DNA from: Bradyrhizobium sp. 195
Lineage (GTDB): Bacteria > Pseudomonadota > Alphaproteobacteria > Rhizobiales > Xanthobacteraceae
DNA: 64,000 bases
Direction: 5' to 3'
Assembly: GCF_023101665.1 (NCBI RefSeq)
Contig: NZ_CP082161.1
Span: 4,960,001-5,024,000, forward strand
The notes under the pieces were generated by a model, which worked only from the letters and a program-made list of their open reading frames with translations, had not been told where the DNA came from and did no database searches. Made by a program: the position numbers and the translations under genes. How positions within the stretch are numbered: the stretch's first letter is position 1; each line of letters begins with the position of its first letter. Below, piece by piece: positions 52,813-62,290 of the stretch.

Positions 52813-53034
52813 ATGACGATCCGTACCCGCAAGTTCCTCGGCGCCATCCTGCTCCTGGTGCTGGCCACGGTCTGGGCCCTGCTCGGCATGGCCGCGGCGC
52901 AGATGCCGTGGATTGCCGAGTCCGGCTGGCGGCAGGCGATCTACTACGTCGTTGTCGGCATGGGCTGGGTGCTGCCGGCGATGCCGATCGTGAGCTGGAT
53001 GCAGCGTCCCGACCGCGCCAAGTCCAATTCGTAG
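52813..53034 (+). CDS. DUF2842 small membrane protein
   Basis: 73 residues with two membrane helices (FLGAILLLVLATVWALLGMA; AIYYVVVGMGWVLPAMPIV) and the family end WMQRPD. DUF2842 proteins are alphaproteobacterial and uncharacterised. It is divergent from ctaA; in many genomes they are neighbours, hinting at a link to respiratory assembly (inference). Confidence 0.85.
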   Translation: MTIRTRKFLGAILLLVLATVWALLGMAAAQMPWIAESGWRQAIYYVVVGMGWVLPAMPIVSWMQRPDRAKSNS

Positions 53035-53039
53035 CGCCT

Positions 53040-54149
53040 CTAGTTCGCAGCGCCGCCGGTCGGCTTCACCGGCGCAAAGGCGACGCCTGACACCAGCGCA
53101 CGCAACATGCGCAGCGAGCGCACACGGCCGTCCCAGGCGATCCGCGGCAGCGCGCGCAGATTGGTCCGCCCCTCCGCATCCACGATACCTGGGATCGTCG
53201 ACACCGCGCTGGTAAAGCCGGCCTCCTCCGCCATGACGACATGGCTATGCCGGAACGAGGTGCGATCACCGAACGGAAAGGCAAGATGGCGGATCTCGCG
53301 CCTGAACGCCGCTTCGGCGACCGCCTTGCCCATCGTCATCTCGCGCAACGCGGCTGCGTCCTTCATGTTGGTGAGGACTGGATAGTTCACGGTCGCGCTG
53401 CCGATCGTGACGAGCGGGTCGGCTGCCAGCTTCGCCAGATCCTCCCAATCCATCGACGCCTCGCGCGAGAGCGCGGCGAGGTCGATCCGGTAGCGCGTGC
53501 AGAGGTCGGCGATCGCCGCCGACAGATCCGCCGGCGACAGCGAGCGCAGCCAGCTCTCAAGGTGCGAAAACAGCGCCTGCTTCTCGGCACGATCCGTGAC
53601 GACGAAGCGTTGCTCCTTCTCCCCCATCATCAGGCTGATGCGGCTCTCGCGTGCGATCACCCGTTCGAGCCCGAGCCACCAGGCCTGTCCGACGCCGTCG
53701 GGAAAGGCGGTCGGCACGTAGACCGTGAAGGGCACGGCGTGGTGCGCCAGCACCGGATAGGCGAAGTCGATCAGGTCCTTGTTGGCGCCGTCGAAGGTAA
53801 GCGCCACGAAGCGCCGCTGCTCCGGCAGCGTCACCGCGCGCCGGCAGACTTCATCCATGCCGAGAAAATCGTATTTCCAACGCTTGAGCGCGCGAATGGC
53901 TCGGTCGAGAAACTGCGGGGTGATCTCGTGCGGGCGCAGTGGCTGAAATCCGCCGCGCCGCCGCGGCCGCACCCGCTCAAAGCGCAGGATGGCGCCGCTG
54001 CCTCGACGGCCTAGCGCGGCCCGGCCGGTGAACCAGGCCAGCTCGAGGCGCAGCCGTTCCAGCCATCTGTCGTCGGATGCCAATATCCCACCCTTCGCGC
54101 CCCTAAGGCGCCTGTTCCCGTTCCCATTGTCCTTACCCTTTGTTGACAT
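53040..54149 (-). CDS. Polysaccharide deacetylase-family protein
   Basis: 369 residues from ATG 54149; a further upstream start at 54170 is possible. The NodB-homology domain is recognisable: FVALTFDGANKDLIDFAYPV (metal Asp region), PFTVYVPTAFPDG, and RHLAFPFGDRTSFRHSHVVM near the C-terminus. The usual TFDDG is TFDGANKD. It probably removes acetyl groups from an exopolysaccharide, judging by the neighbouring EPS genes. It is divergent from the FemAB/GNAT gene at 54215. Confidence 0.85.
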   Translation of the reverse strand: MSTKGKDNGNGNRRLRGAKGGILASDDRWLERLRLELAWFTGRAALGRRGSGAILRFERVRPRRRGGFQPLRPHEITPQFLDRAIRALKRWKYDFLGMDEVCRRAVTLPEQRRFVALTFDGANKDLIDFAYPVLAHHAVPFTVYVPTAFPDGVGQAWWLGLERVIARESRISLMMGEKEQRFVVTDRAEKQALFSHLESWLRSLSPADLSAAIADLCTRYRIDLAALSREASMDWEDLAKLAADPLVTIGSATVNYPVLTNMKDAAALREMTMGKAVAEAAFRREIRHLAFPFGDRTSFRHSHVVMAEEAGFTSAVSTIPGIVDAEGRTNLRALPRIAWDGRVRSLRMLRALVSGVAFAPVKPTGGAAN

Positions 54150-54214
54150 TTCTTTGCAAAGGTCGGCCACAGGCCGATTGACGTCTATTTCTGATTTCTC
54201 GACAGGTTTCGCGG

Positions 54215-55396
54215 ATGACCATGGCTGCGGCGATGCAAAGCCGGACGGCAGAAGCGCCAGCGCGGTCGGAAGCGAGCCGTATCGCGCATGTCGATATCGT
54301 CACCGATCTCGACGCCGCCGAGGCGATCTGGCGCGGCTTCGAGGAGCCCGGCCATCTCTTCACGCCCTATCAGCGGTTCGACCTGCTGGGCCCCTGGCAA
54401 CGACTGGTCGGCGAGCGCGAGGGCGCGCGCCCCTTCGTCATGATCGGCCGCGACGCCGATCACCGGCCGCTGCTGCTTCTGCCGCTCTCGCTGCGCCAGA
54501 GCCACGGCGTGCGCACGGCCTGCTTCATGGGCGGCAAGCATACGACGTTCAACATGGGCCTGTGGAACGTTGCGTGTGCCGCACAGACCAGTACCGCCGA
54601 TCTTGAGGCGCTGCTTGCGCCGCTCCGCGAGCACATCGACGTGCTTGCGCTGACGCAGCAGCCGCTGCGCTGGCACGACCAGCAGAACCCGTTTGCGCTG
54701 CTGCCGCGACAGAGCGCGATCAACGGCTGCCCGCAGCTGGTGATGGAGCCGGGCGGGCCGCCGGCATCGCGGATCAGCAACTCCTTCCGCCGCCGACTCA
54801 AGAGCAAGGAAAAGAAGCTCCAGGCACTCCCCGGCTATCGCTACCACCTTGCCACGTCGGACGCAGACATCACCCGCCTGCTCGACTGGTTCTTCCGCGT
54901 CAAGCCGGTGCGAATGGCGGAACAGAAGCTCCCGAACGTCTTCGCCGAGCCCGGCGTCGAACAGTTCGTCCGCAGCGCCTGCCTTGCGCCGCGCGGTGAA
55001 GGCCGCGTCATCGACATCCATGCGCTCGAATGCGACGAGGAGGTGATTGCGATCTTCGCCGGCGTCGCCGACGGCGGGCGCTTCTCGATGATGTTCAACA
55101 CCTACACGATGTCCGAGCACGCCCGCTACAGCCCCGGCCTGATCCTGATGCGCTACATCATCGATCGCTACGGCGAGCGCGGCTACCGCTCGCTCGACCT
55201 CGGCATCGGTTCGGACGATTACAAGCGGATGTTCTGCAAGGACGACGAAGAGATCTTTGACAGTTTTGTTCCGCTGACCTCGCGCGGAAAACTCGCGGCG
55301 ATGGCGATGTCATCGCTGAGCCACGGCAAGCGGCTGGTGAAGCAGAACCAGATGCTGTTTGATTTAGCGCGGCGCGTGCGGCAGGCGTTCGGGTAA
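54215..55396 (+). CDS. GNAT-fold (CelD/BioF2-like, FemAB-type) acyltransferase
   Basis: 393 residues. The C-terminal acetyltransferase-like fold shows IIDRYGERGYRSLDLGIGSD and SMMFNTYTMSEHARYSPGLI, as in CelD/BioF2 proteins associated with polysaccharide genes. No signal peptide. Likely decorates a polysaccharide or peptidoglycan precursor in the cytoplasm. Acceptor unknown. The divergent deacetylase next to it suggests an add/remove pair. Confidence 0.85.
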   Translation: MTMAAAMQSRTAEAPARSEASRIAHVDIVTDLDAAEAIWRGFEEPGHLFTPYQRFDLLGPWQRLVGEREGARPFVMIGRDADHRPLLLLPLSLRQSHGVRTACFMGGKHTTFNMGLWNVACAAQTSTADLEALLAPLREHIDVLALTQQPLRWHDQQNPFALLPRQSAINGCPQLVMEPGGPPASRISNSFRRRLKSKEKKLQALPGYRYHLATSDADITRLLDWFFRVKPVRMAEQKLPNVFAEPGVEQFVRSACLAPRGEGRVIDIHALECDEEVIAIFAGVADGGRFSMMFNTYTMSEHARYSPGLILMRYIIDRYGERGYRSLDLGIGSDDYKRMFCKDDEEIFDSFVPLTSRGKLAAMAMSSLSHGKRLVKQNQMLFDLARRVRQAFG

Positions 55397-55422
55397 AATC
55401 CATCCTCTCGCGAGATGTCATC

Positions 55423-55571
55423 CCTTCTCCCCTTGTGGGAGAAGGTGGCGCGAAGCGCCGGATGAGGGGTATTTATCCTCTGGCTCAAAATACAGCGGGA
55501 CTCGCCGAGAGAGGCCCCTCACCCGTCTTCGCTTCGCGAAGCCACCCTCTCCCGCAAGGGGAGAGGGTAAA
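55423..55571. repeat. Dispersed palindrome, CCTTCTCCCC type
   Basis: Left CCTTCTCCCCTTGTGGGAGA then AGGTGGCGCGAAGCGCCGGA; right CGAAGCCACCCTCTCCCGCA then AGGGGAGAGGG. The halves are inverted and each folds alone. It lies between two convergent genes. Confidence 0.8.
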
Positions 55572-55576
55572 GAGGC

Positions 55577-57871
55577 CTACGCCGCCACCACGCGCGGCGC
55601 GTCCACCGCATCCGAAGCCTGCACCGGCTTGCTCAGCATCGTCACCTCGCTGAAGCCGACCGCCCTCAGCTGCTCGCACATCAGCGTCCGCGCATCCGGC
55701 GCCATCGACGCATCGGGCACCACGACGGCGCGGGCATGCGCCGTCAGCAGCTCGGCCGGAAGGTCTGAGGCACTGCCGGCGTCGATCAGCACGTGATCGT
55801 AGGCGCGCAGCAGCGCGTCGATGGCGAGCGTCACCCGCGGCGATTGCAGCAGGCTACGGTCGAAGCCGGGACGGCCGGCCATGACGAGATGCAGCCGCGA
55901 CAGCTTGTCCCGGGTGATGATTTGCGCGAACGACGCCTCGCCCTGCATCAGCTCGGCAAGGCCGGAAGCCGAAGCATCGACCGACACCGCGGCGATCGTC
56001 GGCGAGGACGCGGCGAGATCGACCACAACGACGCGCGCCTCGCGTGCCAGATGCCGGGCGAGCGTCAATGTCGACAGCGTGATGGCTTCGCCGGCCGCGG
56101 TACCGAGCACCGTGATCTTCTTCGCCGCAGCGCCGGCGGCAAGCAGGCTGTCGGCGAGACGCTCGATCTCGGTGAATTCGGTGACGTCCATATCGGTCGT
56201 CATCTCCGGCTGGAGCGGCGCGGGCTCTGCCAACGCGAGATCGATGACAGGATCGATGACGGGATCGACGATCGGCTGGACTTGCACTTCTTGGCGCACC
56301 GGCGCCTGTGCCGGGAGCACCGCCGGCACCGCGCGCGGCGCGGTCTGGCGCAGCAGCTCGCCGGTGACGACGACGCCGGACGAAAGCAGCAGCGTCGCGA
56401 TCGTCGCGATCAGCACGATCGGCAGCTTCTTCGGATAGGCCGGCGTGTTCGAGACGATGGCGCGCGAAATGATGCGTCCGTCCGTCGGCGCGGTGTCGAT
56501 GGTTTCGCGGGTGTTGGCCTCGCGGTACTTGGCGAGGTAGGTCTCGAGCAGGTCGCGCTGCGCCTTGGCCTCACGCTCCAGCGCGCGGAGCTGGACGTCC
56601 TGACCGTTGGTCGAGGCCGCCTGCTTCTTGAGCTGCTCGAGGCTCACGGTCAGGCCATCGACCCGGCCGCTGGCGATCCGGGCGTCGCTTTCGAGCGAGC
56701 GTGAGATCTTGGCCGCTTCGTCGCGAATCTGGTTGTCGAGGTCGCCAAGCTGGGCCTTCAGCTCCTTGATCCGCGGGTGATTGCCGAGCAGCGTGGATGA
56801 TTGTTCGGCGAGCTGCGCACGCAACGTCACCCGTTGCTCCGACAGCCGCCGCATCAATTCGGAGTTCACGACCTCGGATGCCTCGATCGGCTTGCCGCTC
56901 TGGAGCATTTCGCGGATCAACCGCGCCTTGGACTCCGCGTCGGCCTTCATCGAGCGTGCATTGTTGAGCTGGGTGTTGACTTCACCCATCTGCTGGTTCG
57001 ACAGCGTCGTGTTGTTGGTGCCGATGAAGAGTGACGACTTGGAACGGAAGTCCTCCACCCGGGCCTCGGCGTCGGAGACTTTCTTGCGCAAGTTCTCGAT
57101 CTCGCCCGCCAGCCACTGGCTGGCGTTCTTGGCCTGCTCCTGGCGCACGCCCTGCTGGAGCACGAGATAGCCGTCGGCGATCGAATTGGCGACGCGGGCG
57201 GCAAGCTCTGGATCGGCGGACTGGAATTCGACCACGATCACGCGCGACTTGTCGACGGCGTAGGCCTGGAGGCGCTCGTAATAGGCGTCGAGCACGCGTT
57301 CTTCCGGCGTCATCGAGAACGGATCGCGGCCGATACCGATCATCGCGGCCAGCGACTTCAAGGGCGAGATGCCTTGCAGCACCGGATCGAATTCGGGGCG
57401 CTCGGCGAGCTTGTTCTTCTTGATGATCTCGCGCGCGAGATCGCGCGACAGCACCAATTGCACCTGGCTGGTGACGGCCTCGGCGTCGAGCGCCTGGCGC
57501 TCCTCGGTACGGTCGCTGCTCGGGCGCAGGAACACGTTCTCGCGGCCATCGATCAGGATGCGCGATTCGGACTTGTAGCGGGGCGTAACGAGATTGACGA
57601 CGGCAACGGATGCGACGAGCGCCAGCACCGTCGGCACGATGATCCAGCCGCGCCTGCGCGCCAATGCCGCGCCGAGCGCGTGCAGGTCGATGTCACCCGA
57701 TTCTGCTTGCGGCTGCTTGGTGGGGACGGCTGCAGGTCTTGCCTCAACCTGGGTCTCGACCTCGGCTTCAACCTGCGCTTCGACCTTGGGTGCGGCTTCG
57801 GCCTTGGGCTTTGCAACGGCCCGCGCAATCACCGCCTTGTCCTTGCCGGCACGCCAGAACGCTAAACGCAT
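55577..57871 (-). CDS. Wzz/BY-kinase-like polysaccharide co-polymerase with a degenerate nucleotide site
   Basis: 764 residues from ATG 57871 (GGGAG upstream). Low-complexity charged N-terminus (KPKAEAAPKVEAQVEAEVET), Wzz domain with two membrane helices near residues 79-100 and 440-470, a large periplasmic coiled-coil between them (LRKKVSDAEARVEDFRSKSS; LDNQIRDEAAKISRSLESDA), and a cytoplasmic kinase-like domain. The Walker A Lys is missing: the loop reads VLGTAAGEAITLSTL where BY-kinases have GEGKS/T, and no Tyr cluster ends the protein. It should set chain length in Wzy-dependent export without autokinase activity. Confidence 0.9.
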   Translation of the reverse strand: MRLAFWRAGKDKAVIARAVAKPKAEAAPKVEAQVEAEVETQVEARPAAVPTKQPQAESGDIDLHALGAALARRRGWIIVPTVLALVASVAVVNLVTPRYKSESRILIDGRENVFLRPSSDRTEERQALDAEAVTSQVQLVLSRDLAREIIKKNKLAERPEFDPVLQGISPLKSLAAMIGIGRDPFSMTPEERVLDAYYERLQAYAVDKSRVIVVEFQSADPELAARVANSIADGYLVLQQGVRQEQAKNASQWLAGEIENLRKKVSDAEARVEDFRSKSSLFIGTNNTTLSNQQMGEVNTQLNNARSMKADAESKARLIREMLQSGKPIEASEVVNSELMRRLSEQRVTLRAQLAEQSSTLLGNHPRIKELKAQLGDLDNQIRDEAAKISRSLESDARIASGRVDGLTVSLEQLKKQAASTNGQDVQLRALEREAKAQRDLLETYLAKYREANTRETIDTAPTDGRIISRAIVSNTPAYPKKLPIVLIATIATLLLSSGVVVTGELLRQTAPRAVPAVLPAQAPVRQEVQVQPIVDPVIDPVIDLALAEPAPLQPEMTTDMDVTEFTEIERLADSLLAAGAAAKKITVLGTAAGEAITLSTLTLARHLAREARVVVVDLAASSPTIAAVSVDASASGLAELMQGEASFAQIITRDKLSRLHLVMAGRPGFDRSLLQSPRVTLAIDALLRAYDHVLIDAGSASDLPAELLTAHARAVVVPDASMAPDARTLMCEQLRAVGFSEVTMLSKPVQASDAVDAPRVVAA

Positions 57872-58074
57872 CGAACACTCCCGCAGGGGCAACGCCACAA
57901 GCTACCTCAACCGGCGCGATTACACTCCATTAAGGTTGCCGCTGGGTTAATCGCAGCATCCGGCGAGCGTCGCGCGCGCGCTCGTCACCGTTTGTTAACC
58001 ACGAGGGCCCTTAATCCGTCTCGATATTTCCTAGGAATTGTTCGGCATAAGCCGTCGAGCGCTGGTTTTCATTC
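57872..58074. other. Divergent promoter region of the exopolysaccharide genes
   Basis: A 203-base gap between the divergent co-polymerase and glycosyltransferase genes. It is relatively AT-rich, with several TTAA-containing patches (near 57930, 57950, 57995 and 58013). No specific operator was identified. Confidence 0.45.
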
Positions 58075-59208
58075 ATGCCCCCTTCTCCCGACCGGCCGCT
58101 CCGCATCCTGCACGCCGTGCGCGCTCCGGTCGGCGGTATCTTCCGCCACATCCTCGACGTCGCCAATGGCCAGGTCGACCACGGCCATCATGTCGGCATT
58201 CTCGCCGACAGCCTCACCGGCGGCGAGCGCGCCGACAAGGCACTTGCCGAGCTCGCGCCGCGGCTGAAGCTCGGCGTGCACCGGCTCGCGATCCGCCGTG
58301 AACCCTCGCCCGACGACGTGCTGGTGTGGCTTCGCATGCGGCGCCTGATCGCCACGCTCAAGCCCGACGTCATGCACGGCCACGGCGCCAAGGCCGGCGC
58401 CTTCATCCGCATGCGGCGGCGCTCCGACGACACCATCCGCATCTACACGCCGCATGGCGGCTCGCTGCACTATCCGCTCAACACGCTGAAGGGCGAATTC
58501 TACGCACGGCTCGAGCGAACGCTGATGGATTCGACCGACCTGTTCCTGTTCGAGAGCGCGTTTGCCCGCGACACCTATCAACGCATTGTCGGAACGCCCA
58601 ACGGCGTGGTGCATTGCGTCTTCAACGGCGTCACGCCGGAGGAGTTCGAGCCTGTCGTGACCGCCGACGATGCCACCGACCTGTGCTATGTCGGCGAGTT
58701 CAGGCACATCAAGGGCGCAGACCTCTTGGTCGATGCCGTGGCGCGCCTGCACGAGAGCGGCAAGAAGGTCACGCTGACGCTCGGCGGCGATGGCGAGGAA
58801 ACGGCGGCGCTGAAGGCGCAGGTCGAGAAGCTCGGCCTCACCAGCGCCATCCGCTTCATCGGTCACGTCAAGGCGCGCTACGGCTTCTCCAAGGGGCGGC
58901 TGCTTGTCGTCCCCTCGCGCGGCGATTCCATGCCCTATGTCGTGATCGAGGCCGGCGCGGCCGGCATTCCCATGATCGCGTCCAGAATCGGCGGCATCCC
59001 CGAGATCTTCGGAACCGACAGTCCGGCCCTGTTCGCGCCGAGCAATTCCGAGGCCATGGCCGAGGCGATCGCGGCCGCACTCGACGATCCCAAAACAACG
59101 GCGCAGCGCGCGGTCTCGTTGCGCGAACGCATCTCGGCGCATTTCTCGCAAGCCGCGATGGTGGACGGCGTGATCGCGGGCTATCGCGACGCATTTGCCA
59201 ATCATTAA
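58075..59208 (+). CDS. Glycosyltransferase family 4 protein
   Basis: 377 residues with a GT-B fold. The N-terminal domain starts LRILHAVRAPVGGIFRHILD. The C-terminal nucleotide-sugar site contains CYVGEFRHIKGADLLVDAVA, TLGGDGEE, and the EX7E-type segment VPSRGDSMPYVVIEAGAAGI. It adds a sugar to a growing lipid-linked unit on the cytoplasmic face. The following sugar transferase gene begins 60 bases downstream in the same direction. Confidence 0.93.
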   Translation: MPPSPDRPLRILHAVRAPVGGIFRHILDVANGQVDHGHHVGILADSLTGGERADKALAELAPRLKLGVHRLAIRREPSPDDVLVWLRMRRLIATLKPDVMHGHGAKAGAFIRMRRRSDDTIRIYTPHGGSLHYPLNTLKGEFYARLERTLMDSTDLFLFESAFARDTYQRIVGTPNGVVHCVFNGVTPEEFEPVVTADDATDLCYVGEFRHIKGADLLVDAVARLHESGKKVTLTLGGDGEETAALKAQVEKLGLTSAIRFIGHVKARYGFSKGRLLVVPSRGDSMPYVVIEAGAAGIPMIASRIGGIPEIFGTDSPALFAPSNSEAMAEAIAAALDDPKTTAQRAVSLRERISAHFSQAAMVDGVIAGYRDAFANH

Positions 59209-59268
59209 CCATCCTTAAGCCCGCTTTAGAAAATCTTCCGATTTGTTCGATAATCGAAGGGCCAGGGG

Positions 59269-60873
59269 ATGCTCGCCCGCGCGCGCAAGGCCGTGCCGCG
59301 GGCTTTGGAATGGACGTGGACGCCCGTGGAACCGCTCAACGCACGCTCGATGCTCGACGCCGCGACCAGCGCCGCGGCGAAGCCCGCTGACCAGCCCTTC
59401 GTGGAGCGCCGCCGCCGGCTGTCGCCCGCTGCGCTCGAAGTCGTCAACCAGAAGGTCGCCCGCGCCTATTCGCCGATCGTGATCGCCGGCTTCGTGCGCC
59501 TCGCCGATTTCGTGCTGCTGAGCCTCGTCGGCATCGCGCTCTATGCCGGTTACGTCGTGCCGAACTCCGGCTTCAACTGGGTCTATCCTGCGGAGGTCGT
59601 CGCCGTGGCGATCGCCGCCGTGGTCTGCTTCCAGGCCGCCGATATCTATCAGGTGCAGCTGTTCCGCGGGCAGCTGCGGCAGATGACACGGATGATCTCC
59701 TCCTGGTCGTTCGTCTTCCTGCTGTTCATCGGCATCTCCTTCTTCGCCAAATACGGCAGCGAAATCTCGCGGCTGTGGCTTGCCGCCTTCTACTTCCTCG
59801 GGCTCGCCGCGCTGATCGCCGAGCGCCTGGTGCTGCGCTCGCTGGTTCGCGGCTGGGCACGCCAGGGCCGGCTCGACCGCCGCACCATCATCGTCGGCTC
59901 CGACAGCAATGGCGAGCAGCTGGTCGAAGCGCTGAAGGCGCAAGAAGACTCCGACATCCACGTGCTCGGCGTGTTCGACGACCGCAACGACAGCCGAGCG
60001 CTCGACACCTGCGCCGGCGCGCGCAAGCTCGGCAAGGTCGACGACATCGTCGAATTCGCCCGCCGCACTCGCGTCGATCTCGTGCTGTTCGCGCTGCCGA
60101 TCTCGGCGGAGACACGCATCCTGGAAATGTTGAAGAAGCTCTGGGTGCTGCCGGTCGACATCCGCCTCTCCGCGCACACCAACAAGCTGCGCTTCCGGCC
60201 CCGCTCCTATTCCTATCTCGGCGAGGTCCCGACGCTCGACGTGTTCGAGGCGCCGATCACGGACTGGGATCTGGTGATGAAATGGCTGTTCGACCGCGTC
60301 GTCGGCAGCCTCGCCCTGCTCGCCGCCCTGCCGGTGATGGGCCTCGTCGCGCTCGCAGTGAGGCTCGACAGCCCCGGCCCGGTGCTGTTCCGCCAGAAGC
60401 GATTCGGCTTCAACAACGAACGCATCGACGTCTACAAATTCCGCTCGATGTACCATCATCAGGCCGATCCCACGGCCTCGAAGGTCGTGACCAAGAACGA
60501 TCCGCGCGTCACCCGCGTCGGCCGCTTCATCCGCAAGACCAGCCTCGACGAGCTGCCGCAGCTCTTCAACGTGGTTTTTGCCGGCAATCTCTCGCTGGTC
60601 GGTCCGCGTCCGCATGCGGTGCAAGGCAAGCTGCAAAGCCGGCTGTTCGACGAAGCCGTCGACGGCTATTTCGCGCGCCACCGCGTCAAGCCGGGCATCA
60701 CCGGCTGGGCCCAGATCAACGGCTGGCGCGGCGAGATCGACAACGAAGAGAAGATCCAGAAGCGCGTCGAGTTCGACCTCTATTACATCGAGAACTGGTC
60801 GGTGCTGTTCGACCTCTACATTCTCCTGAAGACGCCGATCTCGCTGCTGACCAAGAACGAGAATGCGTATTGA
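59269..60873 (+). CDS. Undecaprenyl-phosphate sugar-1-phosphate transferase (WcaJ/PssY-type)
   Basis: 534 residues: four N-terminal membrane helices, a CoA-binding-like domain ([20 protein letters not shown]), one further helix ([20 protein letters not shown]), and the bacterial sugar transferase domain ([71 protein letters not shown]). It starts repeat-unit assembly by transferring a hexose-1-phosphate, probably glucose, to undecaprenyl phosphate. Confidence 0.94.
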   Translation: MLARARKAVPRALEWTWTPVEPLNARSMLDAATSAAAKPADQPFVERRRRLSPAALEVVNQKVARAYSPIVIAGFVRLADFVLLSLVGIALYAGYVVPNSGFNWVYPAEVVAVAIAAVVCFQAADIYQVQLFRGQLRQMTRMISSWSFVFLLFIGISFFAKYGSEISRLWLAAFYFLGLAALIAERLVLRSLVRGWARQGRLDRRTIIVGSDSNGEQLVEALKAQEDSDIHVLGVFDDRNDSRALDTCAGARKLGKVDDIVEFARRTRVDLVLFALPISAETRILEMLKKLWVLPVDIRLSAHTNKLRFRPRSYSYLGEVPTLDVFEAPITDWDLVMKWLFDRVVGSLALLAALPVMGLVALAVRLDSPGPVLFRQKRFGFNNERIDVYKFRSMYHHQADPTASKVVTKNDPRVTRVGRFIRKTSLDELPQLFNVVFAGNLSLVGPRPHAVQGKLQSRLFDEAVDGYFARHRVKPGITGWAQINGWRGEIDNEEKIQKRVEFDLYYIENWSVLFDLYILLKTPISLLTKNENAY

Positions 60874-60883
60874 GTTTGAGTTT

Positions 60884-60989
60884 CTGTCATGCCCCGGCTT
60901 GACCGGGGCATCCAGTACGCCGCGGCAGTCGTTTCTCGCAATGCTCGCTGCGGAGTACTGGATCGCCCGGTCAAGCCGGGCGATGACAG
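60884..60989. repeat. Dispersed palindrome, ATCCAGTA family, copy 2
   Basis: Left CTGTCATGCCCCGGCTTGAC then CGGGGCATCCAGTA; right TACTGGATCGCCCGG then TCAAGCCGGGCGATGACAG. The ATCCAGTA/TACTGGAT core and the two-hairpin layout match the element at 41167-41266, but the outer hairpins have different sequences. It lies between two same-strand EPS genes. Confidence 0.78.
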
Positions 60990-61033
60990 CGGAAGTTGTG
61001 ACGACGAGTTTTGCGTGAGCGTATGAGCGTGTG

Positions 61034-62290
61034 ATGGCGTATGCGGCGACAGCCGGTGGAATGAACGTGGCCGCACCGGCTGCGCCCGGCGTGCTGGCGC
61101 TGCAGCGCGCGCTGGTGTGGCTGGTCGGCGCCTCCGGCGCGGTCGTCTTCATCGAGCCGAGCCCCTACGAGATCGTGACGCTGCTCGCGGCCGTGACGTT
61201 CTTCGCCACCGGCCTGCGCTTGCGGCTCGCCCTGATGCCGCTGGTCGCCCTGCTGGTCCTGCTCAATGTCGGCTACACGATCAGCGCGATCCCGCTGTTC
61301 GACAAGTCCGAGGTGGTGAGCTGGATCGCGACCTCCTGGTACATGGCGGTGACCGTGGTGTTCTTCGCCATGGTCATGTCCGAGGATACACTGGCCCGGC
61401 TCGACATGCTCCGCCGCGGCCTCGTGGTCGGCGCGATGGTCGCCTCGGTGCTGGCGGTCGCCGGCTATTTCCACCTGGTTCCCGGCGGCAACGACCTCCT
61501 TACGCTCTACGGGCGCGCGCGCGGCACGTTCAAGGACCCGAACGTGCTTGGCGCCTTCCTGATCCTGCCGGCGCTGTTCGCGCTTCAGAGTGTGGTTTCG
61601 GACAAGCTCGGCAAGGCGTTCCGCAACGTCTTCGCCTTCGGCATCATGTCGCTGGCAATCCTGCTCGCCTTCTCGCGCGCCGCCTGGGGCGGGCTGGTGC
61701 TGACCTCGGCCTTCATGCTGGCGCTGATGGTGCTGACCAGCCGCACCAACGCGCAGCGCTCGCGCATCATCATCATGGCGATCGTCGCCGCGGTGCTGGG
61801 GCTCGCGCTGATCGCGGTGCTGCTGTCGTTCGATTCCACCGCCGAGATGTTCAAGCAGCGCGCGAGCTTCGACCAGAGCTACGACGAAGGCCGCTTCGGC
61901 CGCTTCGGCCGGCACATCCTGGGAGCGGAGATGGCGCTCGACCTGCCGTTCGGCATCGGTCCCTTGCAATTCCATCGGTTCTTCCCCGAGGACACCCACA
62001 ACTCCTACCTCAATGCCTTCATGTCCGGCGGTTGGCTGGCAGGCGTGTGCTATCCCGCGCTGGTCTTCACCACCGTCATCATGGGCTTCCGGCACGTCTT
62101 CGTCCGCGTGCCCTGGCAGCGCGCTTATCTCGCCGTGTTCACCGCGTTCGTCGGCACCGTCGGCGAAAGCTTCGTGATCGACACCGACCACTGGCGCCAC
62201 TTCTGGATGATGCTGGGCGTGATGTGGGGCATGATCGCGGCCGCACAGATCTACAAGATCAGGGCTGGCGAGGACGCGTCTTCAGCTTGA
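61034..62290 (+). CDS. O-antigen ligase / Wzy-type polymerase family protein
   Basis: 418 residues from ATG 61034 (a GTG at 61031 is also possible), with ten or more membrane helices. A periplasmic loop carries the Wzy_C signature: EDTHNSYLNAFMSGGWLAGV, preceded by GRARGTFKDPNVLGAFLILP. It polymerises or ligates the undecaprenyl-linked repeat units in the periplasm and so completes the Wzy-type pathway together with the co-polymerase and initiating transferase. Its 3' end overlaps the convergent MarR gene by 32 bases. Confidence 0.9.
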   Translation: MAYAATAGGMNVAAPAAPGVLALQRALVWLVGASGAVVFIEPSPYEIVTLLAAVTFFATGLRLRLALMPLVALLVLLNVGYTISAIPLFDKSEVVSWIATSWYMAVTVVFFAMVMSEDTLARLDMLRRGLVVGAMVASVLAVAGYFHLVPGGNDLLTLYGRARGTFKDPNVLGAFLILPALFALQSVVSDKLGKAFRNVFAFGIMSLAILLAFSRAAWGGLVLTSAFMLALMVLTSRTNAQRSRIIIMAIVAAVLGLALIAVLLSFDSTAEMFKQRASFDQSYDEGRFGRFGRHILGAEMALDLPFGIGPLQFHRFFPEDTHNSYLNAFMSGGWLAGVCYPALVFTTVIMGFRHVFVRVPWQRAYLAVFTAFVGTVGESFVIDTDHWRHFWMMLGVMWGMIAAAQIYKIRAGEDASSA

